Shown here piece after piece: positions 27,101-34,030 of a stretch of DNA of 64,000 nt. Positions within the stretch are counted from its first letter, which is position 1. Each line of letters opens with the position of its first letter. The stretch comes from Tsukamurella sp040611135 (GTDB lineage: Bacteria > Actinomycetota > Actinomycetes > Mycobacteriales > Mycobacteriaceae). Below the pieces are notes generated by a model, which was given only the letters and a program-made list of their open reading frames with translations, was not told the origin of the DNA and ran no database searches. The stretch is from assembly GCF_040611135.1 (NCBI RefSeq), contig NZ_JBEXNL010000004.1:124001-188000 (forward strand). Reading direction: 5' to 3'. Made by a program: the position numbers and the translations under genes.

Positions 27101-27476
27101 CGCCCTGCTGCAGCGGCGGTTCGAGGAGAGCGAGTGGGCGGCGCGCACCCCCGTCGACATCGAGGTGCCGTTCGAGATCGCCGCGGCCGGCACCGTCGTC
27201 CGCGGCCGGATGGACGCGGTCTTCCGCGACCCGGGGGGCGGGTTCACCGTCGTTGACTGGAAGACGGGCGTCCGGCCCACCGAGCCCGGCGACGAGCGGG
27301 CGGCCGCCGTGCAGCTGGCGGCGTACCGTCTGGCCTGGGCACGGCTGCGGGACGTGCCCGTCGACGACGTGCGGGCGGCGTTCTTCTACGTGCGCTCCGG
27401 CGAGACGGTGGCACCGTCGGACCTGCTGGACCATGCCGGCCTCGCGGACCTGATCACGAGCGCGGGGGAGCGCTGA
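24150..27476 (+). CDS. adnB: AdnB subunit of the AdnAB helicase-nuclease
   Basis: A 1108-residue second subunit. Walker A AGAGAGKTE is at about 48-56, motif Ia is LGLTFTRKAA, motif II LLDEYQD is canonical near 291-297, and motifs V/VI (HSAKGLEWD, LFYVAVTRTQ) are intact, so this is the active motor. The C-terminal RecB-like nuclease carries GTAFHAWLE and TVVDWKTG near 1033. Unlike AdnA there is no terminal cysteine cluster. It overlaps adnA by eight bases, ensuring paired synthesis. The AdnAB heterodimer takes the place of RecBCD/AddAB end resection in this lineage. Confidence 0.95.
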   Translation: MTSENAAFPHSPFICAVDLAHELGQAFAPTEEQRAVIEAPLGPCLVVAGAGAGKTETMAGRVVWLIANRYVTPDQVLGLTFTRKAAQQLMIRVRKRLARLAGAGVVDRIDPSGELRASLRTVEPEISTYHAYAGRLLGDYGMLLPVEPSVRLVSETERWQIAYDVVTGWDGALEVDKNPTNLTEAVLGLSGALADHLVTPDQLEADDDELERLIGLLPPGPRQKAAPNAALLKAAEIQEQRRRLIPLVRGVAAEMRAREVLDFGSQMGLAAQLALANPDVAGLERARFGAVLLDEYQDTGHAQRMLLASLFGGAAGAAAVTAVGDPIQSIYGWRGASAANLPRFATDFPQSDGEPAPRRELLTSWRNPTSALSLANAVSEDLRSRGVPVSELKARPDAPPGDLRIALHPTVIDERDWVADAIAAQWRGRIEAGEEPPTVAVLVRRNADSAGLAAALGERGVPVEVVGLGGLLHTPEVQDVVALLRLAVEPLAGTAAMRLLTGPRWQLGAADLRALWDRARRIAHTTGRAATGAVSSPEQLDAALDATLPSESLDAAGLGDAIADPGPDANYSPAGLAKIRSLDREVRHVRERLGHPLPEVVAEAERVLGVSIETRIRAARQLGGRATGREHLDAFADVVVSYAERPTATLPGLLGFLAAAERVEGGLTPGDVEVATDRVQVLTVHSAKGLEWDVVAVPHLSEGIFPSGRAMPTWLSSAAELQPTLRGDVAEPGEADGVPRLDLADCNNRKDLEDALDAHRKALKGMNMHEDERLFYVAVTRTQSVLLLSGHYWSEDVKTPKAPSRFLVAARDHAPDAVREWAGEPLEDAPNPLEAEPVQAPWPRDFLAAHRPAIDAGAERVLAALTQAPAEPEPDGSGPDEDDPYGWAAEVTALLAERTRQAEAELKVAVPREVSVSQLVELRRSPATFASRLRRPVPFKPNPYARRGTAFHAWLERRYGASRLLDLDELPGAADGDAGADENLALLQRRFEESEWAARTPVDIEVPFEIAAAGTVVRGRMDAVFRDPGGGFTVVDWKTGVRPTEPGDERAAAVQLAAYRLAWARLRDVPVDDVRAAFFYVRSGETVAPSDLLDHAGLADLITSAGER

Positions 27477-27479
27477 CGA

Positions 27480-27887
27480 TCAGGCGGACTCGCCGGTGTC
27501 CCGCGCGATCCGGACGGCGGTGACGACCATCGGAAGCTGGAGGGGGAGCCGGGCGTAGGCGCCCAGCTTGAGCGGCAGCGGCTTATCGGACCACTGCTGT
27601 GCCATGTACACGTTCGCCGGGAACACCGCGGCGAACAGGGCGGTGGCCGCCACACCGCCGAGCCGGCGCGTCTTCGGCGCCGCGAGCAGCGCCGCCGTGG
27701 TCAGCTCCGCGACGCCGGAGAGCCTAGTGGCCCGGCGGGGCGTGAGCCGGAAGGGCAGGTTGGGCGGAACGATCGAATCGAAGGGCTTCGGCGCGACGAA
27801 ATGCGCGACACCCATCCCGGCCAGGGAGAGGGCCATGCCCTTCGCGGCCTTGTCGGTGCGGCGGGCGGGACGGTCTGTGGACACCAT
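27480..27887 (-). CDS. DoxX-family small membrane protein
   Basis: A 135-residue protein with about four hydrophobic helices in the DoxX pattern (GMALSLAGMGVAHFVAPKPF at about 17-36, then GVAELTTAALLAAP, and ATALFAAVFPANVYMA). DoxX-like proteins are quinone-pool-associated membrane proteins in thiosulfate oxidation or redox-stress complexes; the precise role here is unknown. The ATG at 27887 begins the basic N-terminus. Its stop lies three bases from the adnB stop (convergent). It diverges from the K+ channel gene. Confidence 0.75.
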   Translation of the reverse strand: MVSTDRPARRTDKAAKGMALSLAGMGVAHFVAPKPFDSIVPPNLPFRLTPRRATRLSGVAELTTAALLAAPKTRRLGGVAATALFAAVFPANVYMAQQWSDKPLPLKLGAYARLPLQLPMVVTAVRIARDTGESA

Positions 27888-27982
27888 CTCAAGATTGTGG
27901 CAGATTGCACGTCGGCTCCGGGGACGTGCTAGACCGGACAGGTAGTGACCAGCGTTCGTGCGAAGGATCGTCCAGGACAGGT

Positions 27983-29083
27983 ATGACTGCACGCAGTAAG
28001 TTCCGGCGCCGGAGCAAATCCGAGCTGACGGATCTGCCCGACCACGCGCTCGTCAGCGTCCTGCGCATCCCCGCCGGTGATGCCAGCCCGTGGCGCGCGA
28101 TCGGCGCCCGCATGCTGGTGGCCCTGGCCGCGCTGTTCCTCGCCGTGCTGATCGTCTACATCGAGCGCGACGGGTACCGCGACTCGGCCATCGAGGCCGG
28201 CATCGACGGCCGCACCCGAATGACCTTCCTCGACTGCCTGTACTACGCGACGGTGTCGCTCTCGACCACGGGCTACGGCGACATCACCCCGATCACCCAA
28301 TCCGCGCGCCTGATCAACGTCCTGCTGATCACCCCACTGCGCATCCTCTTCCTCATCGTCTTGGTCGGCACCACGCTCCAGGTCCTCACGGAGCGGTCCC
28401 GCCAGGCGTTCAAAATCCAACGCTGGAGGGCTGCTGTGCACAACCACACGATCGTCGTGGGCTACGGCACGAAGGGCCGGACCGCGGTGAGCGCGATGAT
28501 CAACGACGGCATGGAGCCGGGCAAGATCGTCGTCGTCGACACCGATCAGGCCGCCCTCGAGGTCGCCGAGATCGACGGGCTCGTGACGGTCCGTGGCGAC
28601 GCCACCAAGGCCGACGTGCTGCGGCTTGCGGGCGCGCCCCGCGCCGCGTCGATCATCATCGGCGCCAACCGCGACGACGCCGCGGTGATGGTCACGCTGA
28701 CCGCCCGCGAGCTCGCGCCGCGCGCCAAGATCGTCGCGTCGATCCGCGAGTCCGAGAACACGCACCTGCTGCGCCAGTCCGGTGCCGACTCGGTGGTCGT
28801 CTCCTCGGAGACCGCCGGTCGCCTGCTGGGCATGGCGACCACCACCCCGTCGGTGGTGGAGATGATCGAGGACCTCCTCTCGCCCGGCGACGGCTTCAAC
28901 ATCGCCGAGCGCGAGGTCACGCGCGTCGAGGTGGGCCGCTCGCCGCGGCACCTGCCGAACATCGTGTTGGGCGTGGTCCGCAAGGGGCACCTCTACCGCG
29001 TCGACTCGCCCGCCGTCGCCGTGGTCGAGGCGGGCGATCGCCTGTTGTTCGTCCGGAACGCGGACGCGAAGGTACCGAACTGA
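27983..29083 (+). CDS. Potassium channel with TrkA-N/RCK domain
   Basis: A 366-residue ion channel. Two membrane helices (about 39-58 and 110-130) flank a pore loop with the selectivity filter STTGYGDIT near 95-103. A cytosolic RCK module starts near 152 with the Rossmann motif HTIVVGYGTKGR and ends with a TrkA-C-like domain. It equals the Rv3200c-type channel located after adnB in M. tuberculosis. Ligand gating by a nucleotide or Ca2+ is expected from the family. The ATG at 27983 with a CAGGACAGG leader is chosen over longer in-frame extensions. Confidence 0.93.
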   Translation: MTARSKFRRRSKSELTDLPDHALVSVLRIPAGDASPWRAIGARMLVALAALFLAVLIVYIERDGYRDSAIEAGIDGRTRMTFLDCLYYATVSLSTTGYGDITPITQSARLINVLLITPLRILFLIVLVGTTLQVLTERSRQAFKIQRWRAAVHNHTIVVGYGTKGRTAVSAMINDGMEPGKIVVVDTDQAALEVAEIDGLVTVRGDATKADVLRLAGAPRAASIIIGANRDDAAVMVTLTARELAPRAKIVASIRESENTHLLRQSGADSVVVSSETAGRLLGMATTTPSVVEMIEDLLSPGDGFNIAEREVTRVEVGRSPRHLPNIVLGVVRKGHLYRVDSPAVAVVEAGDRLLFVRNADAKVPN

Positions 29084-29084
29084 G

Positions 29085-29879
29085 CTACGCGCCCGTCGCG
29101 GCCGGACGGTCGGTGCCCGCGTACTGCGACCAGCTACCGGGGTAGAGGCGGCCGCCGTCGAAGCCGGCGTGTTCGGCGGTGAGCAGGTTGTGGCACGCGG
29201 TCACGCCGGAGCCGCAGTAGGCGACGAAGTCCTCCCCGGCGCGCAGGCCCGCGGCCTCGAACCGGGCCCGGAGCTCCGGGACGGGGAGCAGCGCGCCGTC
29301 GGACACGTTGTCCCGGCACGGCACGCTGACGGCCCCGGGGATGTGCCCGGCGCGCGGGTCGACGGTCTCGTTCTCGCCGCGGAACCGGTCCGCGGGGCGC
29401 GCGTCGATGACGGGGACGGCGCCCGCGGAGGTCTCGTCGATCGTCGCCAGACGGTCCGTCGGCCAGGGCCGGGGCGTGAAGGTCGCGGGGGCGGGCACGA
29501 CGGTGCCGGTGTCGTCGAGGGGGCCGAGCGGACCGTCGAGCAGGGCGGCGTCCTCGCCGAGCGACCGGAGCAACCAGACGAGTCGCGCCGCCATGACGCC
29601 ACCGTCGTCGTCGTAGGCCACGACGGTCGCGCCGTCGCCGATGCCGGCTGCGGAGAGCCCGGCGGCGAAGGCCTCCGGTGTCGGGAGCGGGTGCCGGCCT
29701 GCCTCCGGGGACGCGGGCGCGGCGAGGTATCCGTCGAGGTCGACGTAGACCGCGCCCGGGAGGTGTCCGGCGTCGTACGCCTCGCGGGTGGAGCGCCCGT
29801 CGAGGTAGCACCGGGTGTCGGCCAGGATCACGCCGGGGTTGGCCCGCACCCAGGCGGCGTCCACGAACGGTTCGATCAT
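29085..29879 (-). CDS. Sulfurtransferase with two rhodanese domains
   Basis: A 264-residue tandem-rhodanese enzyme of the thiosulfate/3-mercaptopyruvate sulfurtransferase family. The inactive N-terminal domain contains DTRCYLDGRSTREAYDAGHLPGA-type sequence. The C-terminal domain carries the active-site loop YCGSGVTACHN with the sulfur-accepting Cys near 227. The CGSGVTA loop is more typical of mercaptopyruvate sulfurtransferase-type enzymes than the CRKGVT of thiosulfate enzymes. No export signal. It converges on the K+ channel with a single base between stops and diverges from nudC with about 14 bases between starts. Confidence 0.9.
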   Translation of the reverse strand: MIEPFVDAAWVRANPGVILADTRCYLDGRSTREAYDAGHLPGAVYVDLDGYLAAPASPEAGRHPLPTPEAFAAGLSAAGIGDGATVVAYDDDGGVMAARLVWLLRSLGEDAALLDGPLGPLDDTGTVVPAPATFTPRPWPTDRLATIDETSAGAVPVIDARPADRFRGENETVDPRAGHIPGAVSVPCRDNVSDGALLPVPELRARFEAAGLRAGEDFVAYCGSGVTACHNLLTAEHAGFDGGRLYPGSWSQYAGTDRPAATGA

Positions 29880-29893
29880 GCCGTCAGCCTACG

Positions 29894-30796
29894 ATGATGA
29901 GTGTGGCGAAGCTCAGTCTGACCGTGCCCCCGCTCCTGTCGCGTTTCCACGTCGACCGCGCCGACGACCTGCGCGCCGACGAATCCGCGCTCGACGCCGT
30001 CTGGGCGACCGCGAAGGTGCTGCGCATCGACCCGCGCGGCCGCTTCGACCTCGACGGCACCGCCCTCGTCTTCGCCCGCGGCCACGAGGTCGCGTCGTCG
30101 CGCCCGGCGGACGCGGTGCTGCTGGGCCGGGTCGACGGTGCGCCCGTCTTCGCGCTGCGCGTCGACGTCTTCGACGGTGCCGACCTCCGGATGCGCGGCC
30201 ACCTGCTGTCCCCGGTCGATTCCGCGCTGCTCGGCGAGGCCCTCGGCATCCTCAATTGGCATGCTACCGCCGGGTTCTCGCCGGTCGACGGTGCGCCGAC
30301 CGTCCCCGGGAAGGCGGGCTGGGTGCGCACCACCGCCGACGGGCGCGAGGAGTTCCCGCGCACCGACGGCGCGATGATCACGCTGGTCCACGACGGCGGC
30401 GACCACGTGCTGCTGGGCCGGCAGCACCAGTGGCCCGAGCGGTTGTTCTCGTTGTTCGCGGGGTTCGTGGAGCCGGGGGAGTCGCTGGAGCAGTGCGTCG
30501 CGCGCGAGCTGCACGAGGAGGCGGGGATCGCGGTGGACGAGATCACCTACGTCGCGAGCCAGCCCTGGCCCTTCCCGCGGTCGCTGATGCTGGGCTTCAC
30601 GGCCCGTGCCTCGCGGGATGCGGAGCTCGACTTCCGTGACGGCGAGATCGCCGAGGCGCGGTGGTTCAGCCGGCTCGAGGTCCGGGAGGCGCTGGCAGCG
30701 GGGGACTGGAGCACCGACGCCCCCGATGCGCCGCTCCTGCTGCCCAACTCCATCTCCATCGCCCGGGCGATCACCGAGGCGTGGGCGGCGCAGTAG
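29894..30796 (+). CDS. nudC: NAD+ diphosphatase NudC
   Basis: A 300-residue Nudix hydrolase that cleaves NAD(H) to NMN(H) and AMP and, in some bacteria, removes NAD caps from RNA. The Nudix box GFVEPGESLEQCVARELHEE starts near 190 and is followed by the NADH-diphosphatase motif SQPWPFPRS near 222-230. The four zinc-ribbon cysteines of the E. coli enzyme are absent (the region reads FSPVDGAPTVPGKAGWVR), as in mycobacterial NudC. A second ATG directly follows the first, so the start is 29894 or 29897. It lies between the channel and mycoredoxin genes, the conserved mycobacterial order. Confidence 0.93.
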   Translation: MMSVAKLSLTVPPLLSRFHVDRADDLRADESALDAVWATAKVLRIDPRGRFDLDGTALVFARGHEVASSRPADAVLLGRVDGAPVFALRVDVFDGADLRMRGHLLSPVDSALLGEALGILNWHATAGFSPVDGAPTVPGKAGWVRTTADGREEFPRTDGAMITLVHDGGDHVLLGRQHQWPERLFSLFAGFVEPGESLEQCVARELHEEAGIAVDEITYVASQPWPFPRSLMLGFTARASRDAELDFRDGEIAEARWFSRLEVREALAAGDWSTDAPDAPLLLPNSISIARAITEAWAAQ

Positions 30797-30874
30797 GTCT
30801 CCACCCGGATCTCCACCCATCCCTCCACCGACAGGCCGAGGGCTTCCGCGCGGAATGCTCATAGCGTTCTTCCC

Positions 30875-31432
30875 ATGAGCTACGTACGAGGTTTCCTTCC
30901 CTGGATCGTCCTGGCGATCGCGTCGTCGACCATCGGCTGGCAGTGGGGCGCGCTGGGCGCGCTGGCCGCGACCGCGGTGGTGCTGCATCTCGATCGGCGC
31001 GCGGGTATCCGGGCCGGCGCGCTCGAGTTCGGTGGTGCCGTGTACTTCGTGGCGCTGGCGGTGCTCGCCTTCGCGGCGCCGCACTCGCCCCTCGAGGCCT
31101 ACGACGGTGCCCTCTCCTCCGGGTGGCTCGCGGTGATCGCGGGTGTGGGGCTGGCGACGGGGCGACCGTTCACGCTGGCCATCGCTCGTCGTTCCGTCGA
31201 TGAGGAGACCGCCCGGCATCCGATGTTCCTGCACGTCAATATGGTGATCACCGCGGTGTGGACGGTGTCCTTCGCGGCGGCGGCGCTGCTCGGCGCGGCG
31301 TGCGTCGCGACGGGTGAGTCGGAGCTGGTGCGCATCGCGGTGCAGGTCGCGGCGTTCGCCGTCCCGGCGCTGTTCACGAAGACCTACGTCGCTCGGATCG
31401 GGGAGCGGCGGGCCGCGCTCGCGGCAGCGTGA
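30875..31432 (+). CDS. Conserved membrane protein, unknown function
   Basis: A 185-residue protein with about five hydrophobic helices (FLPWIVLAIASSTIGWQWGA onwards), a central IARRSVDEETARHPMFLHVN loop and a short basic C-terminus. I do not recognise a named family; the pattern resembles small intracellular-septation or DUF3159-like membrane proteins of actinobacteria, but that is not secure. The ATG at 30875 follows a 78-base gap from nudC. The downstream toxin-antitoxin operator begins 20 bases after its stop. Confidence 0.7.
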   Translation: MSYVRGFLPWIVLAIASSTIGWQWGALGALAATAVVLHLDRRAGIRAGALEFGGAVYFVALAVLAFAAPHSPLEAYDGALSSGWLAVIAGVGLATGRPFTLAIARRSVDEETARHPMFLHVNMVITAVWTVSFAAAALLGAACVATGESELVRIAVQVAAFAVPALFTKTYVARIGERRAALAAA

Positions 31433-31453
31433 GATCTGCAAATCTTCTGGTCG

Positions 31454-31476
31454 GTGTACGGACAGTGTCCGTACAC
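31454..31476 (+). promoter_or_regulatory. Perfect 23-bp palindromic operator of the TacA-TacT pair
   Basis: Inverted repeat GTGTACGGACA / TGTCCGTACAC with one central base and no mismatch over 11-bp arms. It ends 22 bases before the antitoxin ATG, so it probably covers the promoter -10 or transcription start. DUF1778 antitoxins carry a ribbon-helix-helix domain and autoregulate through such palindromes; assignment of this site to TacA is inference from position. Confidence 0.8.
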
Positions 31477-31498
31477 TGGTCGTTGGAGGTGGCCGACC

Positions 31499-31771
31499 AT
31501 GACTGCTGCGAAGACCCGCAGGTTGGAAATGCGAGTCGACGAGGAGACCGTTGCGCGGATCAACCGCGCGGCGAGCATCGTTGCTGAGCCCGCGTCCGAG
31601 TTCCTGCGCAAGGCCGCGTTGTCCCGCGCGGAGGAGGTTCTCCGAGATGCTCTGACCACGTCGATGCCCGCGGATCAATTCGACGAGCTGCTCAGTGGCC
31701 TCGATCGTGCGGACGAGGCGCCGGCGCTGGCGGAGTTGGCGCGGCGGCCCCGGGTCTACCGCCGGTCCTGA
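31499..31771 (+). CDS. DUF1778 antitoxin (TacA-like)
   Basis: A 90-residue ribbon-helix-helix antitoxin. The N-terminal RHH strand and helices read RRLEMRVDEETVARINRAAS, followed by SEFLRKAALSRAEEVL. The C-terminal about 40 acidic residues (DQFDELLSGLDRADEAP) are the usual toxin-wrapping tail. The ATG at 31499 lies after GGAGGTGG. The stop TGA overlaps the toxin ATG by one base. The perfect palindrome just upstream is its likely operator. Confidence 0.88.
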   Translation: MTAAKTRRLEMRVDEETVARINRAASIVAEPASEFLRKAALSRAEEVLRDALTTSMPADQFDELLSGLDRADEAPALAELARRPRVYRRS

Positions 31772-32274
31772 TGTTCGATTCGGAGCGCCTGAACCAGACG
31801 CACGAGGTGGAGGAGTTCGACTCGGGCAACACCTGGTTGGATTCCTGGCTCCGCACCTTCGCGCGACGGGCGGATTCCACGGGAATCGCGCGGACGTACG
31901 TGTGGACCGCGCCAGCCGACAGGCGAGTGGTGGCCTACTACGCGCTCTGCCCGACCGAGGTGGACCGCGCCGCGGACGGTGTGCCGTCGTCGGTCGCCGG
32001 TGGTGTGACCCGGATCCCGGGATACCTGCTCGCGCGGCTCGCGGTGAGCCGGGATCACCAGGGGCGTGGCCTTGGCGGACAGTTGCTCCTGGACGCGCTG
32101 GAGAAGGCCGTGCAGGCCTCGGAGATCAGTGGCGGACGCGTGATCGTCGTGGACGCGATCGACGATGCCGCGCAGGAGTTCTACCGGCGGTACGGATTCG
32201 TCCCGGTTCGCGGGCGGCACAGGCGGCTGGTGATGAAGACGGCCACCGCAGCGCGGGCGGTGCGCGGTGGATGA
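31771..32274 (+). CDS. GNAT acetyltransferase toxin (TacT/AtaT-like)
   Basis: A 167-residue GNAT-fold enzyme of the type that acetylates the amino acid of charged tRNAs and blocks translation. It opens with the family segment FDSERLNQTHEVEEFDSGN, in which EEFDSGN is the substrate loop found in TacT/AtaT toxins. It has the acetyl-CoA loop DHQGRGLGGQ near 95-104 and ends with FYRRYGF near 136-142, whose Tyr is the general acid in characterised toxins. Translation is coupled to the antitoxin through a TGATG overlap. The 44-bp palindrome at 32291 closes the unit. Confidence 0.88.
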   Translation: MFDSERLNQTHEVEEFDSGNTWLDSWLRTFARRADSTGIARTYVWTAPADRRVVAYYALCPTEVDRAADGVPSSVAGGVTRIPGYLLARLAVSRDHQGRGLGGQLLLDALEKAVQASEISGGRVIVVDAIDDAAQEFYRRYGFVPVRGRHRRLVMKTATAARAVRGG

Positions 32275-32290
32275 GCCTGAGCGACAAAAA

Positions 32291-32334
32291 GTGCGGTCAT
32301 TCGTCTCAAGGATCCTTGAGACGAATGACCGCAC
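32291..32334. terminator. Perfect 44-bp palindrome between convergent genes
   Basis: Arms of 22 bp (beginning GTGCGGTCATTCGTCTC at 32291) meet without mismatch around GGATCC. It sits 16 bases after the toxin stop and 17 bases before the mycoredoxin stop, so it can end transcription from both sides. On the plus strand a short A-run (AAAAA) precedes it, which reads as a U-tract for transcripts arriving from the mycoredoxin side. The complete arms and minimal loop also allow cruciform extrusion. Confidence 0.85.
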
Positions 32335-32351
32335 ACTCCTAGGGAAGGACC

Positions 32352-32591
32352 TTAGGCGCCGAGCTTGCGCTTGACGTCGGCCAGCGACGGGTTGGTCGCG
32401 GTGCTGCCGTCCTCGTACTTCACGGTGGGCACGGTCTGGTTGCCGCCGTTGACACCCTCGACGAAGGCCGCCGCGGTGGGATCCTCCTCGATGTTGATCT
32501 CGGTCCAGGAGATCCCGTTGGCCTTGAGGCCCGTCTTGAGGCGGTTGCAGTAACCGCACCACGTGGTCGTGTACATCGTCAGCTGGCTCAT
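32352..32591 (-). CDS. mrx1: Mycoredoxin
   Basis: A 79-residue glutaredoxin-like protein with the active site TTWCGYCNRLK (Cys12 and Cys15) and the cis-proline block NQTVPTVKYEDG. WCGYC is the mycoredoxin-1 signature, so it should reduce mycothiol-mixed disulfides using mycothiol. It corresponds to Rv3198A, which likewise sits between nudC and uvrD2. The ATG at 32591 gives the full thioredoxin fold with no extension. Its presence implies that the organism makes mycothiol. Confidence 0.93.
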   Translation of the reverse strand: MSQLTMYTTTWCGYCNRLKTGLKANGISWTEINIEEDPTAAAFVEGVNGGNQTVPTVKYEDGSTATNPSLADVKRKLGA

Positions 32592-32667
32592 GTCACAACT
32601 CAACCACGCCACGGAGGCTGTTCTTCCCGCGGTTCGCAGCGCGTGACGAACTCCTGGAGGTCGTCGG

Positions 32668-33693
32668 TCAGCGTCCTGTCGGGGTCGGCTTCGCGGCTGC
32701 AGGCTTCGTCGGTGCCGGAGGTGCGACGACGGCTGCGGTTTCGGGCTTGGCAGCGGGCTGCCCGGGGACCGGTGCAGGATGCTGATCCTCGGTGACCTTG
32801 ACCGTCGGGGGCTTGCGGGCGGGGCCGGGGTTGTCGCGTTCGATGAAGATCGGCTTGCTGTAGGTCGTCGTGGTCGAGTCGCCGAGTTGGGTGGAGATGC
32901 TGGCGGTGGCGTACATGCGGACCTGGACGCCGCCCATCGCTCCGTCGACGGCGGCACGGGTTTCGCGGGTCGTGACGTAGCCGCTCGTGCCCTCAAGGGA
33001 CTTCTTAGCGATCGGAAAGTCCTTAGAAGTACCGGGCGCGAGTGTGCCGCTGAGCGTGCCGCTGGTGGTGACGGTGTCGCCGAGTGTTGCGCTGATGCTG
33101 GGGGTGATGGATGCGGTGACCGAGCCGCCGCCGTTGCCGCCGTTGGAGCCACCGGATCCTTGGCCGGTACCGGAGAGGGTGCCGGAGACACTGGGGGTGA
33201 CGGATCCGTTGACGGCGTTGCTGAGGGTGCCGGAGATCTGCATGTTCTGCGGATTCACCGGCGAAGCGAGGGTGAGTCCGACCGAGATCGTCGCGGCTTT
33301 GACCTTGACCTTGGGTGGGTGTTTCGGGTCGACGGGGTCGATCGTGGCCTTGCCGGAGATGCTGACGAAGCTCTCGTAGCTGTTGAGGCCGCGGCCGAGG
33401 GGGATCACGCTGCGCAGGTCCATGGCGTAGATGTAGGCGCGGATGATCCAGCCGTCGGGGGTGACGACGGCGCGGGTGGTGTCGGCGAGCAGGCCGGTCT
33501 TGGTCTGCCCGAACTGCTTCGGGACATCCGGAGCGGGCAGCGGAGCCGCGGCGACGACACCGCCGGCGAGCACGACGCCTGCTGCGACGATCCCGGCGCC
33601 GGCACGGCGCAGCCCCTTGCGCGTGGTGCGGTCGCGGTGCTTCTGCTCGAGGAACCCCCGCCGTTGGCGGGGTCCGGTCGGTCGTCTGGTCAT
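32668..33693 (-). CDS. MspA-family outer-membrane porin, long variant
   Basis: A 341-residue exported protein related to the mycobacterial octameric porin MspA. After a basic N-terminus and a hydrophobic signal (about 31-50), the family rim region appears as LGRGLNSYESFVSISGKATI. The C-terminal strands include AAVDGAMGGVQVRMYATASI and TQLGDSTTTTYSKPIF, matching the end of MspA. Two additions are unusual: a Gly/Ser-rich insertion (GTGQGSGGSNGGNGGGS) in the middle and a Pro/Ala-rich tail of about 60 residues after the barrel. The family is known from organisms with a mycolic-acid outer membrane. Not part of the neighbouring AT-rich cluster, from which it diverges. Confidence 0.82.
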   Translation of the reverse strand: MTRRPTGPRQRRGFLEQKHRDRTTRKGLRRAGAGIVAAGVVLAGGVVAAAPLPAPDVPKQFGQTKTGLLADTTRAVVTPDGWIIRAYIYAMDLRSVIPLGRGLNSYESFVSISGKATIDPVDPKHPPKVKVKAATISVGLTLASPVNPQNMQISGTLSNAVNGSVTPSVSGTLSGTGQGSGGSNGGNGGGSVTASITPSISATLGDTVTTSGTLSGTLAPGTSKDFPIAKKSLEGTSGYVTTRETRAAVDGAMGGVQVRMYATASISTQLGDSTTTTYSKPIFIERDNPGPARKPPTVKVTEDQHPAPVPGQPAAKPETAAVVAPPAPTKPAAAKPTPTGR

Positions 33694-34030
33694 GCGGAGT
33701 TCCTCCAGGGCTACGAGAGCACCCCATCATGGGGCACGTGTGACTGATGTGGCTGGTGTGACGATCGTGAGCATTGCATGAGAGTTCACGATCCGCAAGG
33801 TATCGACCGAACCGCTCAGGGGTCGCTGGGGTGCCTGGAGGTCTGTGTGGTGGCGGCCCGGACGGGCGTGTGGTTCGTACGAGCGAACCAGTTTTGCGAG
33901 GTCAATAGGTCGAAGTGTCCAGCTGAAACGCTGTTATTCAAGATAGGCTAGTGCAGATACAGTGGATGCGTTACGATCCAAATAGATCGTTAGAGGCGGG
34001 CACGACTGGCACGGCACGGAGGAGCGCGTT
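33694..34030. other. AT-shifted divergent leader without a gene
   Basis: A 337-base gap between the porin and the first exported-protein gene. The porin-side half is GC-rich like the rest of the window; from about 33,880 the sequence becomes AT-richer. It contains a candidate operator, ACGATC-CAAATA-GATCGT (33973-33990), 40 bases before the GTG start at 34031. AT-rich stretches such as TTATTCAAGATAGGCTAG may be promoter elements, but I cannot assign hexamers with confidence. No coding potential seen. Confidence 0.5.
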
